Shown piece by piece: positions 37,730 to 47,913 of a stretch of 64,000 nucleotides of DNA. The number at the start of each line of letters is the position of its first letter. The first letter of the stretch is position 1. The notes under the pieces are model-generated. The model did no database searches and had not been told where the DNA came from. It was given only the letters and a program-made list of their open reading frames with translations. Origin of the DNA: an uncultured Bacilli bacterium (lineage in GTDB: Bacteria; Bacillota_I; Bacilli_A; RFN20; CAG-826); assembly GCA_944376605.1 (NCBI GenBank), contig CALWDE010000004.1, positions 38,359 through 102,358 of the forward strand, in the 5' to 3' direction. A program made the position numbers and the translations under genes.

Positions 37730-38821
37730 ATGATGCGACTTCTTTGGATTTTTTCTCATCCTGCTCCCTACAAACGAGAATTCTTCTCTCTCCTTGGTAA
37801 AGAAAACGATTTAACCGTTATTTTTGAAGAAGAAAGCGAAGAAGGAAGAGATCCTGCTTTTTATCAAAAAGGAAAAGGAGGATATGAAGAAATCTTTTTA
37901 CCAAAGAAAAATAGACTCTCCTTTCTTAACCATTATCTTGCCTCGCACTTTTTTGATTTGATTATTGTAAACGGCTGGGCAAATCTTCCTGAAATGGCTG
38001 TGATTCATTATCTCAACGCAAAGAAAATGCCTTATGTTTTTCTTATAAACGGAGGAAGAATTAAAGGAAAAGAAAGTTGTCTTCGGAAATATTTAAAACG
38101 GAAATTTATCCGCAGCAAATACGCCTCTTATCTTTCTCCTGATCCCATAAGCTCGGAATATTTACGTCACTATGCAGGAAGAGATATTCCTATTTATGAA
38201 TATGTATATAGCACCATTCATGAAGCAGAAATTCCTTTATGTCCTGCCACAGTAGAAGAAAGAAAAGAAGCACTAAAAAGGCTTCATATTCCTGGAGAAA
38301 AACTTTACGTTTCGATTGGTAATTATATAGAACGTAAAAATTTATTTATCTTATTGGAAACTTGGAAACAAATGCCAAAGAACGAAACTTTATTGCTTCT
38401 TGGCAACGGCAAAGAAAGAAATAATTTTGAAAAATACATTAAGAAAAATCACTTAGATAATGTCATTCTTGGCGGTTTTCATACACACGAAGAAACTTTG
38501 GAGTATTTGCGTTACGCGGAATGTTCGTTATTCCCGACAAAGGAAGATATCTATGGCCACGCTGTAAATGAATCTCTGTCGCAAGGAACGCCAGTGATTT
38601 GTTCTCCTAACACAAACGCTGGTCTTCATTTGGTGCAAGGAAAAGGAGACGGTATCGTTTTATCTTTTGATTCTCCAGATAGCATTCAAGAAGCAATCCA
38701 TCATAAAGTAGACGAAAGTATGCGCTTTAAAGCATTGGAAGTAGCAAGGGAAAACACTTACGAAAAAATGTTAGAAAGTTTCCGTGCCTTTTTAACCACT
38801 TGGAAAGAATCTCATTTATGA
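37730..38821 (+). CDS. GT4-family glycosyltransferase
   Basis: 363 residues with a GT-B fold. The acceptor lobe has FSHPAPYKREFF. The donor lobe has VSIGNYIERKNLFILLETW and LLLGNGKERNNFEKYI, ending in EDIYGHAVNESLSQGTPVICS, where the E-x7-E-like acidic pair binds the donor. TATACT sits 7 nt before the ATG. Its stop overlaps the next GT start (ATGA). First gene of a second glycan cluster. Confidence 0.82.
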   Translation: MMRLLWIFSHPAPYKREFFSLLGKENDLTVIFEEESEEGRDPAFYQKGKGGYEEIFLPKKNRLSFLNHYLASHFFDLIIVNGWANLPEMAVIHYLNAKKMPYVFLINGGRIKGKESCLRKYLKRKFIRSKYASYLSPDPISSEYLRHYAGRDIPIYEYVYSTIHEAEIPLCPATVEERKEALKRLHIPGEKLYVSIGNYIERKNLFILLETWKQMPKNETLLLLGNGKERNNFEKYIKKNHLDNVILGGFHTHEETLEYLRYAECSLFPTKEDIYGHAVNESLSQGTPVICSPNTNAGLHLVQGKGDGIVLSFDSPDSIQEAIHHKVDESMRFKALEVARENTYEKMLESFRAFLTTWKESHL

Positions 38822-39933
38822 AAAAAGCTATCTATTTCACCACCGCGCTTCCTGATAAAGCTAGGGAATATTTGCTAAATCAAGGGATTGCTCCAAATAA
38901 TCCAAGCAATCAAAATTATCATTCACGTCTCATTCACACTTTAGAAACTTTTTTAGAAGTTAGCCCTATTTGTTTTAGCCCCTATAAGGCAGAATTACCG
39001 GACACTTTCTGCGAGAATATTTTAAAAAATAGCACTTTATGGGATCATCTTATTAGCCCCAAAAAAGCAAAAAGAATTGGCCTTTCAAAAGAGGCAGATT
39101 TCATCTTTTTTGATGCATTAAATCTTTCTTGTTTCCAGTCTGCTTTACTTTTAAAAAGAAAAAGTAACGCCAAGTGTGTCGCAGTATTAACCGATGATCC
39201 TAACTTTATTTCCTCCGTAAATCCCCTATATTTTTCTCGATTTCAATCTTTTATGAAGAAATTAAAAGACACAAATCCATTAGCAATAACCTTAAATGAT
39301 TCTTTAGCAGACAAAATGGGATTCTCGTCACACTTCTCTTTGCCTTTTCTTTTTGAAGAAAAGAAAGAAAAGAAAATATCGCTTCCTTATCCTTATTTGT
39401 TCTACTCTGGGACTTTGCTTCCTCGTTTTAACTTTCCTCTTTTCCTAGAAGCTTTTGAGGAATGGAAAAAAGAGGAAGGAGGAAATTCTCCTCTTCATCT
39501 TGTTTATGCTGGGCACCACGGAACAATGATGTCGAATAATAAAGACGTTATCTATATCGGAGAATGCACAGAAGAAGAAAATATATCTCTTATGAAAGGT
39601 GCTGCGCTTGTTTTAAATCCACGAAAAGAAGATCCAGAACTTGATGCCTTATCAATTCCTTCGAAAGTATTTGAATACCTCCTTTATGCGAATAGAATCG
39701 CTTCTTCTCCCCACCCTTTTTTAAATTCATATCTAAAAGGAAACGCTTACTTGTTCTCCTCTTCTACAAAGGAAGAATTCTTATCTTTCTTGAAGCAATA
39801 TATGAGGGATAAAGAAAGCTTTGAAAAACTTCCAATCAATCACGCACAAGAAGAAATTCGGCAAACTTATGCAAAAGAAAAGGTTGCCTCATCTTTACAA
39901 AAATATCTAAAAATCGATTCCCTACTTTCTTAA
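38818..39933 (+). CDS. glycosyltransferase, GT-B/GT4-like
   Basis: 371 residues from the ATG at 38818, which overlaps the previous stop. The C-terminal lobe keeps the GT-B pattern: YLFYSGTLLPRFNFPLFLEAFEEW, LVYAGHHG, and LNPRKEDPELDALSIPSKVFEYLLYANRI with the donor-binding acidic residues. The N-terminal lobe is divergent. It probably adds a repeat-unit sugar. Overlaps the end of the convergent GT4 gene by 12 nt. Confidence 0.72.
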   Translation: MKKAIYFTTALPDKAREYLLNQGIAPNNPSNQNYHSRLIHTLETFLEVSPICFSPYKAELPDTFCENILKNSTLWDHLISPKKAKRIGLSKEADFIFFDALNLSCFQSALLLKRKSNAKCVAVLTDDPNFISSVNPLYFSRFQSFMKKLKDTNPLAITLNDSLADKMGFSSHFSLPFLFEEKKEKKISLPYPYLFYSGTLLPRFNFPLFLEAFEEWKKEEGGNSPLHLVYAGHHGTMMSNNKDVIYIGECTEEENISLMKGAALVLNPRKEDPELDALSIPSKVFEYLLYANRIASSPHPFLNSYLKGNAYLFSSSTKEEFLSFLKQYMRDKESFEKLPINHAQEEIRQTYAKEKVASSLQKYLKIDSLLS

Positions 39934-41109
39934 CGTTAAAAAGCGTTCCTCTAATGTATTCATAAAGTGCTGTAACGAAAAGTTCTTTTTTGCATAGGCA
40001 ATATTCTTTTCGCCCATCATCTCTTTCTCTTCTTTAGATAAAGTAAGAACCTTTTCCATATTCTTTACAATATCTTCCTTATTTGCTAAGGATGTAAAAC
40101 ATCCTCCCGCTTCTTCTAAAACTCTTTTTCCATCTCCTTCTAGTACCCCAATCACAGGAATTCCGTACGTCAAAGATGTGATGCATTTAAGAGGTATAGT
40201 AGAAGAAACGATGGAATCGCTGCTTTTTAAAGACACAAATACTGCGTCCATCTTTTTTGCGATAAAAAAGATCTCTTCTTGCGAAACGGCTGAATGGAAA
40301 TGCACTTGTTCTTCTAAAGCGTTTTCCTTGGCCACCTTTTTTGCTTCTTCTAACATTTTTCCATTTCCAAAAATATGGAAATCGACATCTTTATTTTTCA
40401 AAGCAGCGAAAGCTTCAATTAAATTAGGCACAAGCTGTAATGCGCCAACATTGCCAGCATAAAGAAAAGAATGTGTTTTCTTTTCAAGTGGATAAGGTTT
40501 TTCTTTTATTTCACCGTAAGGCTGCGGTAAATACTCCATGGGAGGATGCTTTTTACCGCACACTTCTTCTAAATATGTAAGAAAAGAAGGTGAAGATACA
40601 TACATATAATCGGCAGAGTTGTAATAAGAAGCGAACCACTTTTTTAAGAAATAACGTAATAACCCTTTTTCTTTCTTATGAAGTACTGCGTAAATAGAAG
40701 CAGGCCAGCAATCAAGAACATGGACTACATAAGGAATTTTGTATCGCCTCTTTAATATTTTTCCTGCGGATAAATAAAGAACTGGTGATAAAGACCAAGC
40801 ATAGATAACATCAAAAACTTCATTGGTTTTTCTTGCCCAATTATTTGCCGCATGTTGAAAAGAAAAATAATTATGGATAAGCGAAAACTTTCCTTTTTTT
40901 CTTGGATATGTTTTTAAGCGAATCACTCTCACTCCATTGATTTTTTCCGTTTTTCCATTCTCATACCCCTCTAGTGTTTTTCCATAACCATAATTTGGTG
41001 TTTGGCAAAGCACAGTTACTTCATGCCCGTCTTTTGTTAAAGCTTCTGTAATATGCTGAACAAAAATCTTTTCCGGATAATAATATTGGCAAAGAAATAA
41101 TATCCTCAT
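39922..41109 (-). CDS. GT4-family glycosyltransferase, WbuB-like
   Basis: 395 residues. The WbuB/PglA-like pattern is clear: LCQYYYPEKIFVQHITEALTKDGHEVTVLCQTPNYGYGK at the start (shown here as motifs YYPE, HEVTVL and PNYGYG), FLYAGNVGALQL, HIFGNGKML, and SSTIPLKCITSLTYGIPVIGV. WbuB transfers FucNAc in E. coli O26-type loci, so a link to the CapE/F/G product is possible but unproven. Divergent from the TupA-like gene 32 nt away. Confidence 0.8.
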   Translation of the reverse strand: MRILFLCQYYYPEKIFVQHITEALTKDGHEVTVLCQTPNYGYGKTLEGYENGKTEKINGVRVIRLKTYPRKKGKFSLIHNYFSFQHAANNWARKTNEVFDVIYAWSLSPVLYLSAGKILKRRYKIPYVVHVLDCWPASIYAVLHKKEKGLLRYFLKKWFASYYNSADYMYVSSPSFLTYLEEVCGKKHPPMEYLPQPYGEIKEKPYPLEKKTHSFLYAGNVGALQLVPNLIEAFAALKNKDVDFHIFGNGKMLEEAKKVAKENALEEQVHFHSAVSQEEIFFIAKKMDAVFVSLKSSDSIVSSTIPLKCITSLTYGIPVIGVLEGDGKRVLEEAGGCFTSLANKEDIVKNMEKVLTLSKEEKEMMGEKNIAYAKKNFSLQHFMNTLEERFLTLRK

Positions 41110-41141
41110 ACACCTATCCTTATTGTTTCCTTCTATAATCT

Positions 41142-42074
41142 ATGGCCGAAATGGCAAGTATCTCTACCCGCGCGAATCTCTTACCCTGTCGCATTATAAA
41201 ACACATCTCACCTTCCTTATTCGTGAGAATGCAATATCTTTATTTAACTGGTAATGTTTTACATTTATCTCATCCAAAACGTTACACAGAAAAGCTCCAG
41301 TGGTTACGTTTAAAAGGATATCCTTTTGATCCTTTAGCAATTCAGTGCGCAGGAAGAAGAGGAATGCGGGATTATGCTTCCTCTTTAGGGCTAGAAAAGT
41401 ACCTTATTCCTATCTATGGATTCTATGAGAATTATGAAGAGATACCCTTTTCTAATTTGCCAAAGAGTTACGTTTTAAAATGTTCTCACGCTTCTGGCTT
41501 TAACCAGATTGTAAAGCCAACAGATGATCGGGAAAAAGCTATCAAAGTAGGAAAAGAAAAATTCCAAAAGTTTCTTGCTACAGACTATGGATTTTTAACA
41601 ATGGAACCTCATTATTCCTCCATACACCGGGAAATTATTTGTGAAAAATATCTCGGAAAAGATAATAGTCTTCCTTTGGAATATAAGATTCATGTTTTTA
41701 ATGGAAAGGCCAAAAATTTATATCTAGTTTCTGGTAGAGGAAAAGACATCCGTTATGACCAGTTATATATCAACTGGACTCCTTTCCCAGAGAGCCAGTT
41801 TAACGGATGGAGAGCAAGTAACCATTTACCAGAACGTCCTGCAGAATTTGATGATATGGTTGCCCTAGCAGAAAAACTTGCTGCCCCCTTTCCTTTTGTC
41901 CGTGTAGATTTCTTTTTGGTCGATCACAAAATTTATCTCAATGAGATGACATTTACTCCTGCTAAAGGAACTCTAAAATTTGATGATGATTCTGCCGATT
42001 TTATTCAAGGAAAGTGGCTCGATATTTCAGAATATCAAAAGAAAATAGAAATCCTTAAGAAAGAGAAGCATTAG
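41142..42074 (+). CDS. TupA-like ATP-grasp protein (second copy)
   Basis: 310 residues, or 307 if the second ATG at 41151 is used; a TATAAT box 2 nt before the first ATG makes the second more likely. TupA-like pattern: HPKRYTEKLQWLRLKGY, LGLEKYLIPIYGFYENYEEI, SYVLKCSHASGFNQIV, and FPFVRVDFFLVDHKIYLNEMTFTPAKGTL. Same family as 13162-14106 but clearly diverged, so the two clusters may each attach their own substituent. 3' end overlaps the convergent lipoprotein gene by 20 nt. Confidence 0.8.
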   Translation: MAEMASISTRANLLPCRIIKHISPSLFVRMQYLYLTGNVLHLSHPKRYTEKLQWLRLKGYPFDPLAIQCAGRRGMRDYASSLGLEKYLIPIYGFYENYEEIPFSNLPKSYVLKCSHASGFNQIVKPTDDREKAIKVGKEKFQKFLATDYGFLTMEPHYSSIHREIICEKYLGKDNSLPLEYKIHVFNGKAKNLYLVSGRGKDIRYDQLYINWTPFPESQFNGWRASNHLPERPAEFDDMVALAEKLAAPFPFVRVDFFLVDHKIYLNEMTFTPAKGTLKFDDDSADFIQGKWLDISEYQKKIEILKKEKH

Positions 42075-42951
42075 GAGCCATAATCTCATATAACAATAAA
42101 CCAAAATGAGAATCCGCTTCTTTGTTGCTTGCTAACGCGCTACAAACACCAGTGTCAGAAGAGGTTGGATAAGAGGTCAATTTATAGGTAATTTCTACTC
42201 CACTTATTGTTAAATTTTCAAAATTTGAAGCAGGAATTGCAAGGAAATTGACATTATCTCCCCCATCATTTGTGTTTACAGGGAGATTTTCAATAACATA
42301 GCTATTCGCCGAAGAAAAATATTCTCCTTCTTTTTCGTAATATAGTGATAATGAGAAATCGATTCTGGCGCTTCCAGAGGCAGAAGCATCCATCCCCCCG
42401 CGGAAGACGAAAAGTAGTCCCTTATCGAGAGATACATTTTGAGGGAATTTAAGTTTCATCCCAGTTTCGTCTAGATTTAAAAATGCTTTGCTATGGTAAG
42501 TGTGGCAAGAAAGTTGACCGTCATATAAACGCGAAGCAATCCCGTTTTGGAAAGCAGGCGATTTCACCGCGAAACATTCAGTCCTACCAAAATCTCTCCC
42601 AATATACTCATTTGATCTATATTGCTCTCTTACATGGTATCCATTAATCGTGCCATTATCAGGTAAAAAGGAAAACCAAGAAGGAAACATTTCTTCTACA
42701 GAGTTACGTCCTTCACGAACCTCTTCCGCAAGAGGACGATTTAAATTCCCATATGCATAATCATCTATTGTAAGAATTTGTTCCTTCGAAGGAGAAGAAA
42801 CACTTGGAAAATCATCTCTTCCAAAATAGTAATAATCCGTTAATTCTCCTGCTAAATACTCATCTTCCCCGTATAGTTCACTAACCTTTCCCATACACGA
42901 GGTTAATGCGAGAAGCGAAAGAAGAAAAAGAGAAGATACTTTCTTATTCAT
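42055..42951 (-). CDS. lipoprotein of unknown function
   Basis: 298 residues. Lysine-rich start, hydrophobic core and LTSC lipobox place the lipid-bearing Cys at residue 19. The mature part is rich in Tyr, Ser and Asn, with a beta-rich look and no motif I can name. It overlaps the upstream Wzy-like gene by 8 nt, with an AAGGAGTGA SD, so it belongs to a cell-surface glycan operon and faces outward. Confidence 0.62.
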   Translation of the reverse strand: MNKKVSSLFLLSLLALTSCMGKVSELYGEDEYLAGELTDYYYFGRDDFPSVSSPSKEQILTIDDYAYGNLNRPLAEEVREGRNSVEEMFPSWFSFLPDNGTINGYHVREQYRSNEYIGRDFGRTECFAVKSPAFQNGIASRLYDGQLSCHTYHSKAFLNLDETGMKLKFPQNVSLDKGLLFVFRGGMDASASGSARIDFSLSLYYEKEGEYFSSANSYVIENLPVNTNDGGDNVNFLAIPASNFENLTISGVEITYKLTSYPTSSDTGVCSALASNKEADSHFGLLLYEIMAPNASLS

Positions 42952-44323
42952 AAATCACTCCTTTCTCTTCTCTTTTAAAAGCAAGAGAAGGAAGAGAAAA
43001 GGCTAAAGCAAAAGTAAATAATGCGAAGCCTCCATTTCCAAAAATAGGAGAAACATATGTCATGTTTTGCTCGATATAGGGGAAGGCGTCCCCTTGAATG
43101 GTGCTAAATAAAATCCACCCCATGGCGAGAAGAGAAAAAATCACCGCGTAACTATTATGAGAATTTCTTCTTTTTAACTCAGATACATAACAAGAGAAAA
43201 CTGCTAGGAAGAAAACATAAGTCAAACTCATAAAGCAAAGAATGCCACCTTCTTCTAAACCCATTGTTTGAATATTCGATAAATTTATTTCGTACCAATA
43301 AGTATAGGTATTATTCCATGTGCTAAAGGGCGCAGTTGTAACATCAAGCCCAAAAAGAACGTTTAACCATCCTCCGGAAGAGAAGGCATTAATGCTTTGA
43401 TTGATTGGTTCCATAAAGCGCTGATTATCAAAGAGTTTACGCAGCACGCCAGAACCATAAATATCATTACCTGAGTAAGCTAAACCAAAAATCACAAGCG
43501 TAGCAACAAGCGTTATAGCAAAACATATAACAATAATGAGAGAGGGAAGAATCTTTCCTTCTTTCCAAGGAAGGAAGCGTAAAGCAAGGGTGCATAAAAG
43601 AAAACAAGCAAGCAAAATTAAACTTAAGTAATCCGGGGTGAGAGCAAGATAAAGTAGGCCTGTAAAAGACGCAAAACCAAGAGAGATTGCCAAAATTTTG
43701 TTTTCTTTCACCGAAATAAAGAAGAGTCCTAGTCCCGTTAAAGAAAGAAGGAAAGGAAGCGTAGATGCAAAACGCAAGGAAACAGTATTTAAACCAGTTA
43801 AAGAAAACATAACATTTTCTTCTGCAACAAGATAGGCTGCCCCTTCCCAGTAATAAACCTTTCCTTCATAAAGCGCGGCATGGAAAGCGCCATAATTAGC
43901 CATACTGCCTATAAATGAGACCCAGCAAACAAGCGAAAAAGAAAGCAAGATGGCAATAAAAATCCTTTTTAGCGTTTTAGGCTCTTCTTCTTTAAGAAAA
44001 ACACCTAAAAGCAAGTAACCTAGTAAGCTGAAAAGGTTAAATATCTCCAACAAAAGTGCGATAAAATTTCCGATTCTTACTTGAAAGATGGTAGGAAGAA
44101 GAAATAAAAGAGCAAGCGGAATTAACCAGTAAAGATTGCCCTTTATAGAGGGAAATTTTCTTTTCTTTTCTTGGTATAAAAGAAAAGCAAAAATAGGACC
44201 AAACACCAAAGCAAAACAGCCGTATGTTGGAGCGCAAAAAGACAAAGCAAGAAAGAAGAAAGCCGTAAACGCCATCGCTTCCTTCCAGTGTCGTTGAATA
44301 AGAATTTTACTTTTTTCTAACAT
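42944..44323 (-). CDS. Wzy-like polysaccharide polymerase
   Basis: 459 residues from the ATG at 44323 (stop-start overlap TAATG with the gene before; a TTG six bases earlier is the alternative). About eleven hydrophobic segments, and a large outside loop at about 275-345 with FSSGGWLNVLFGLDV and YEINLSNIQTMGLEEGGIL, as in Wzy proteins. Likely joins repeat units made by the 37.7-41 kb glycosyltransferases. Third polymerase-like protein in the window. Confidence 0.62.
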   Translation of the reverse strand: MLEKSKILIQRHWKEAMAFTAFFFLALSFCAPTYGCFALVFGPIFAFLLYQEKKRKFPSIKGNLYWLIPLALLFLLPTIFQVRIGNFIALLLEIFNLFSLLGYLLLGVFLKEEEPKTLKRIFIAILLSFSLVCWVSFIGSMANYGAFHAALYEGKVYYWEGAAYLVAEENVMFSLTGLNTVSLRFASTLPFLLSLTGLGLFFISVKENKILAISLGFASFTGLLYLALTPDYLSLILLACFLLCTLALRFLPWKEGKILPSLIIVICFAITLVATLVIFGLAYSGNDIYGSGVLRKLFDNQRFMEPINQSINAFSSGGWLNVLFGLDVTTAPFSTWNNTYTYWYEINLSNIQTMGLEEGGILCFMSLTYVFFLAVFSCYVSELKRRNSHNSYAVIFSLLAMGWILFSTIQGDAFPYIEQNMTYVSPIFGNGGFALFTFALAFSLPSLAFKREEKGVIYE

Positions 44324-45327
44324 TACCAATACGCTCCTCCATCAATATGTTCTGCTCCTTTTGGTGTCTTCCCTTTTACCCTTATCCAGGAGCCATTCAC
44401 CCGGGAAGCAACATGACTTCTTTTTTCCCATCTATGACCCATGATTCCAAATAGAGTTTGTAACGCTCCTCCTACCAAGAAAGAAGAATACCCTTCTTTT
44501 TTCAGAGCAAGTCCTAATAAAGGGGCGTACCCTCCTGCAGAAATTAAAGCAAAATCAAAAGGTTCTTTGAAACATTCTTCTAATGTCTTTTTCACTCCTT
44601 CCGCAAAAGGAGGAAAATCCCCTTCTCCTAAAGTGTAAGGGGGTTTAACCACTCTTAAATCCATAAACGGCAGAAGATCTTCTTCACCCGCAAATATCTT
44701 TTCTCTTCTTTTATACTGACTTTCAATTTCTTCTTTAAAAGGGGAAATCACTAAAACCTTCTTCCCTTTTAAGGCAGGTGACCACATACCAAGTAAGGGT
44801 TCTGTCGCAAAGCCGTTAATTAAAACAGCATCTTCCCTTGCATCTTTCTTTATAAAATAACGTTCCATATGAATGCCAAAACAGCTAATCGCGTCAGCTT
44901 CTTTTAGCGCCTCTTCATAAAGAAAGGCGTATTCGAGTAAGTTTGAAGTTGTTACAGGATGAATCCCTGCCCGTACAGAAATTGCCCACTTTGCCTTTTC
45001 TTTAAAATCTTTCGCAAGGCCTTTCTCTATTTTTTCTTTCCCGTGCAAAATAGAAAACTCACTTGCTCCAGTCCGCATAAAAAAGAAAGGAGAAGAACAA
45101 TTTGCTAGATGTTCTTTGAAATATTCTCCTCCTTCTTCTATCGATAAAATCGGCTTTTTTCCTATTTTCTTCCACATAGTGAAAGTGTGGAAAAATCTCT
45201 CTTTCACCATCGAAGGAACATCTTCACACCAAGAGAAAAAATAAGAAGGTTGTTTCGCCATATCGATAATCTTACTCTTTTTTACAACCTTGCTCCCCTT
45301 AACTTGTCTTTGCGTTTTATAATTCAT
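44323..45327 (-). CDS. GT-D-like glycosyltransferase candidate
   Basis: 334 residues from the ATG at 45327; the frame is open to 45384 but would then run over the eno start. FFFMRTGASEFSILHG resembles the RxGDGE region of GT-D (DUF1792) enzymes. VLVISPFKEEIESQ and GGALQTLFGIMGHRW fit a group of capsule-locus proteins in which GGxxQxLFGxxGxRW is conserved. The DxE metal site is not obvious. Transfer of glucose or a similar sugar is plausible. Start weakly supported. Confidence 0.42.
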   Translation of the reverse strand: MNYKTQRQVKGSKVVKKSKIIDMAKQPSYFFSWCEDVPSMVKERFFHTFTMWKKIGKKPILSIEEGGEYFKEHLANCSSPFFFMRTGASEFSILHGKEKIEKGLAKDFKEKAKWAISVRAGIHPVTTSNLLEYAFLYEEALKEADAISCFGIHMERYFIKKDAREDAVLINGFATEPLLGMWSPALKGKKVLVISPFKEEIESQYKRREKIFAGEEDLLPFMDLRVVKPPYTLGEGDFPPFAEGVKKTLEECFKEPFDFALISAGGYAPLLGLALKKEGYSSFLVGGALQTLFGIMGHRWEKRSHVASRVNGSWIRVKGKTPKGAEHIDGGAYW

Positions 45328-45349
45328 GTGCTTACTCGTTAAGCGATAA

Positions 45350-46672
<1,323 letters not shown>

Positions 46673-46690
46673 TTTCTTTTAAGAAAGAAA

Positions 46691-46720
46691 AAACCCACCT
46701 CGATAATGAGGTGGGTTTTT
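46691..46720. terminator. bidirectional terminator between eno and the redox operon
   Basis: Stem AAACCCACCT/AGGTGGGTTT with an 8-nt loop. There is a T-run on the plus side after the stem and an A-run before it (T-run on the minus strand), so it can end both eno and the convergent reductase operon. Confidence 0.88.
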
Positions 46721-46755
46721 AATATCTCTGCAAAAAAGGAATTAATATTCTGTTT

Positions 46756-47913
46756 TTAATGAATTTCTTCTCTTTTTGGCACAATAAGTTCCATATCGGA
46801 ATCAGGATAAGTGCAGCAAGGATGGATATAGCCAAACTTCAAATCCGCTAAGCGGCGCTTATCCGCTCCTGCAATCGTGTATTTCCCGCTTACTAATTTA
46901 GAGTGGCAGAATCCGCAACCTCCTGCTCTGCACTTAGAAGGGACAGGAAGAGAGGCTCTCTCTAAAGCGACTAAGATAGTTTCATTAGAAGAGGCAGGAA
47001 CCTGAAAAGTATCAAAACCAATGTGAACCGTTAATTGATATGTTTTTTCTTCGCCTTTACGAGAAGCGACACAGTTTGCCTCCTTTTTCACCCGGCGAAT
47101 AGGAAGATGGAAACTTTCTAATTCTTTTGTGACAAACTCGTACATGGCTTCTGGTCCGCACATCATTACTGTCACATCTTCTTTCATATATGGTTCAAGA
47201 ATCTCTTTCGTAATAAAGCCGTGCTGATACCCCTCTTTCTTTTCTTCGCTTAAAACATAAACAACATGTACACGCGAAGATTTAAGAGTATCTAATTCTT
47301 TCTTAAAGATAAGATCCTTTTCCGTTTTAGCCCCATAAATAATGGTTAAATCATAATCATTAATTTGATCACGAATCGCCTGGGCCATACTGTAAAAAGG
47401 AGTGATTCCTGAGCCACCCGCAAGCGCTAAAACATGCTTTGCATCTTTTAATGGTTCATAAACAAAGTTACCAGAAGGATCGCCAAGAAGGAAGGTGTCT
47501 CCTACTTTTGCCTTGTCAAACATATACGTGCTAAAGAAACCAACCTTTTTAATCGTCAAAGATACTTTTTTCTCTAACGCTTCCTTAGGGCTAGAAGAAA
47601 TTGCGTAAGGACGCGATACCTCACTTCCTTCTATCTTTGCAGCTAAGCTAACATATTCCCCTGCTTCAAAATAGAAAGGATGTTCCGTAATGAAGTGATA
47701 CGTTTTTGTATCTGCAGTATTGACCTCAATCTTTTCTAAGACAGCCTTTTGATAACCAGGATGTAAGATTTTTGCAGTCACATTCACTGCGTAAGAAACA
47801 GGAAGAGGAGAAGAAGAACCTTCTTCTAATTTCTTTCTTCTGTTTGGCACCATTTTTTTAAAACGAAGTAAGTCAAGAAAGCCAAAAATTTGCTTTTTAA
47901 AAGTGAACGACAT
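46756..47913 (-). CDS. FAD/NAD(P)H oxidoreductase with C-terminal 2Fe-2S ferredoxin domain
   Basis: 385 residues. FAD site RPYAISSSP, nicotinamide site LALAGGSGITPFYSM, and MCGPEAMYEFV complete an FNR module. The last 95 residues are a plant-type ferredoxin with CRAGGCGFCHS and a later CC pair (cluster Cys spacing CX4CX2C...C). It moves electrons from NAD(P)H through FAD to the iron-sulfur centre. It starts at the last base of the desaturase-like gene, so the two very likely form a reductase/redox pair. Confidence 0.82.
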   Translation of the reverse strand: MSFTFKKQIFGFLDLLRFKKMVPNRRKKLEEGSSSPLPVSYAVNVTAKILHPGYQKAVLEKIEVNTADTKTYHFITEHPFYFEAGEYVSLAAKIEGSEVSRPYAISSSPKEALEKKVSLTIKKVGFFSTYMFDKAKVGDTFLLGDPSGNFVYEPLKDAKHVLALAGGSGITPFYSMAQAIRDQINDYDLTIIYGAKTEKDLIFKKELDTLKSSRVHVVYVLSEEKKEGYQHGFITKEILEPYMKEDVTVMMCGPEAMYEFVTKELESFHLPIRRVKKEANCVASRKGEEKTYQLTVHIGFDTFQVPASSNETILVALERASLPVPSKCRAGGCGFCHSKLVSGKYTIAGADKRRLADLKFGYIHPCCTYPDSDMELIVPKREEIH

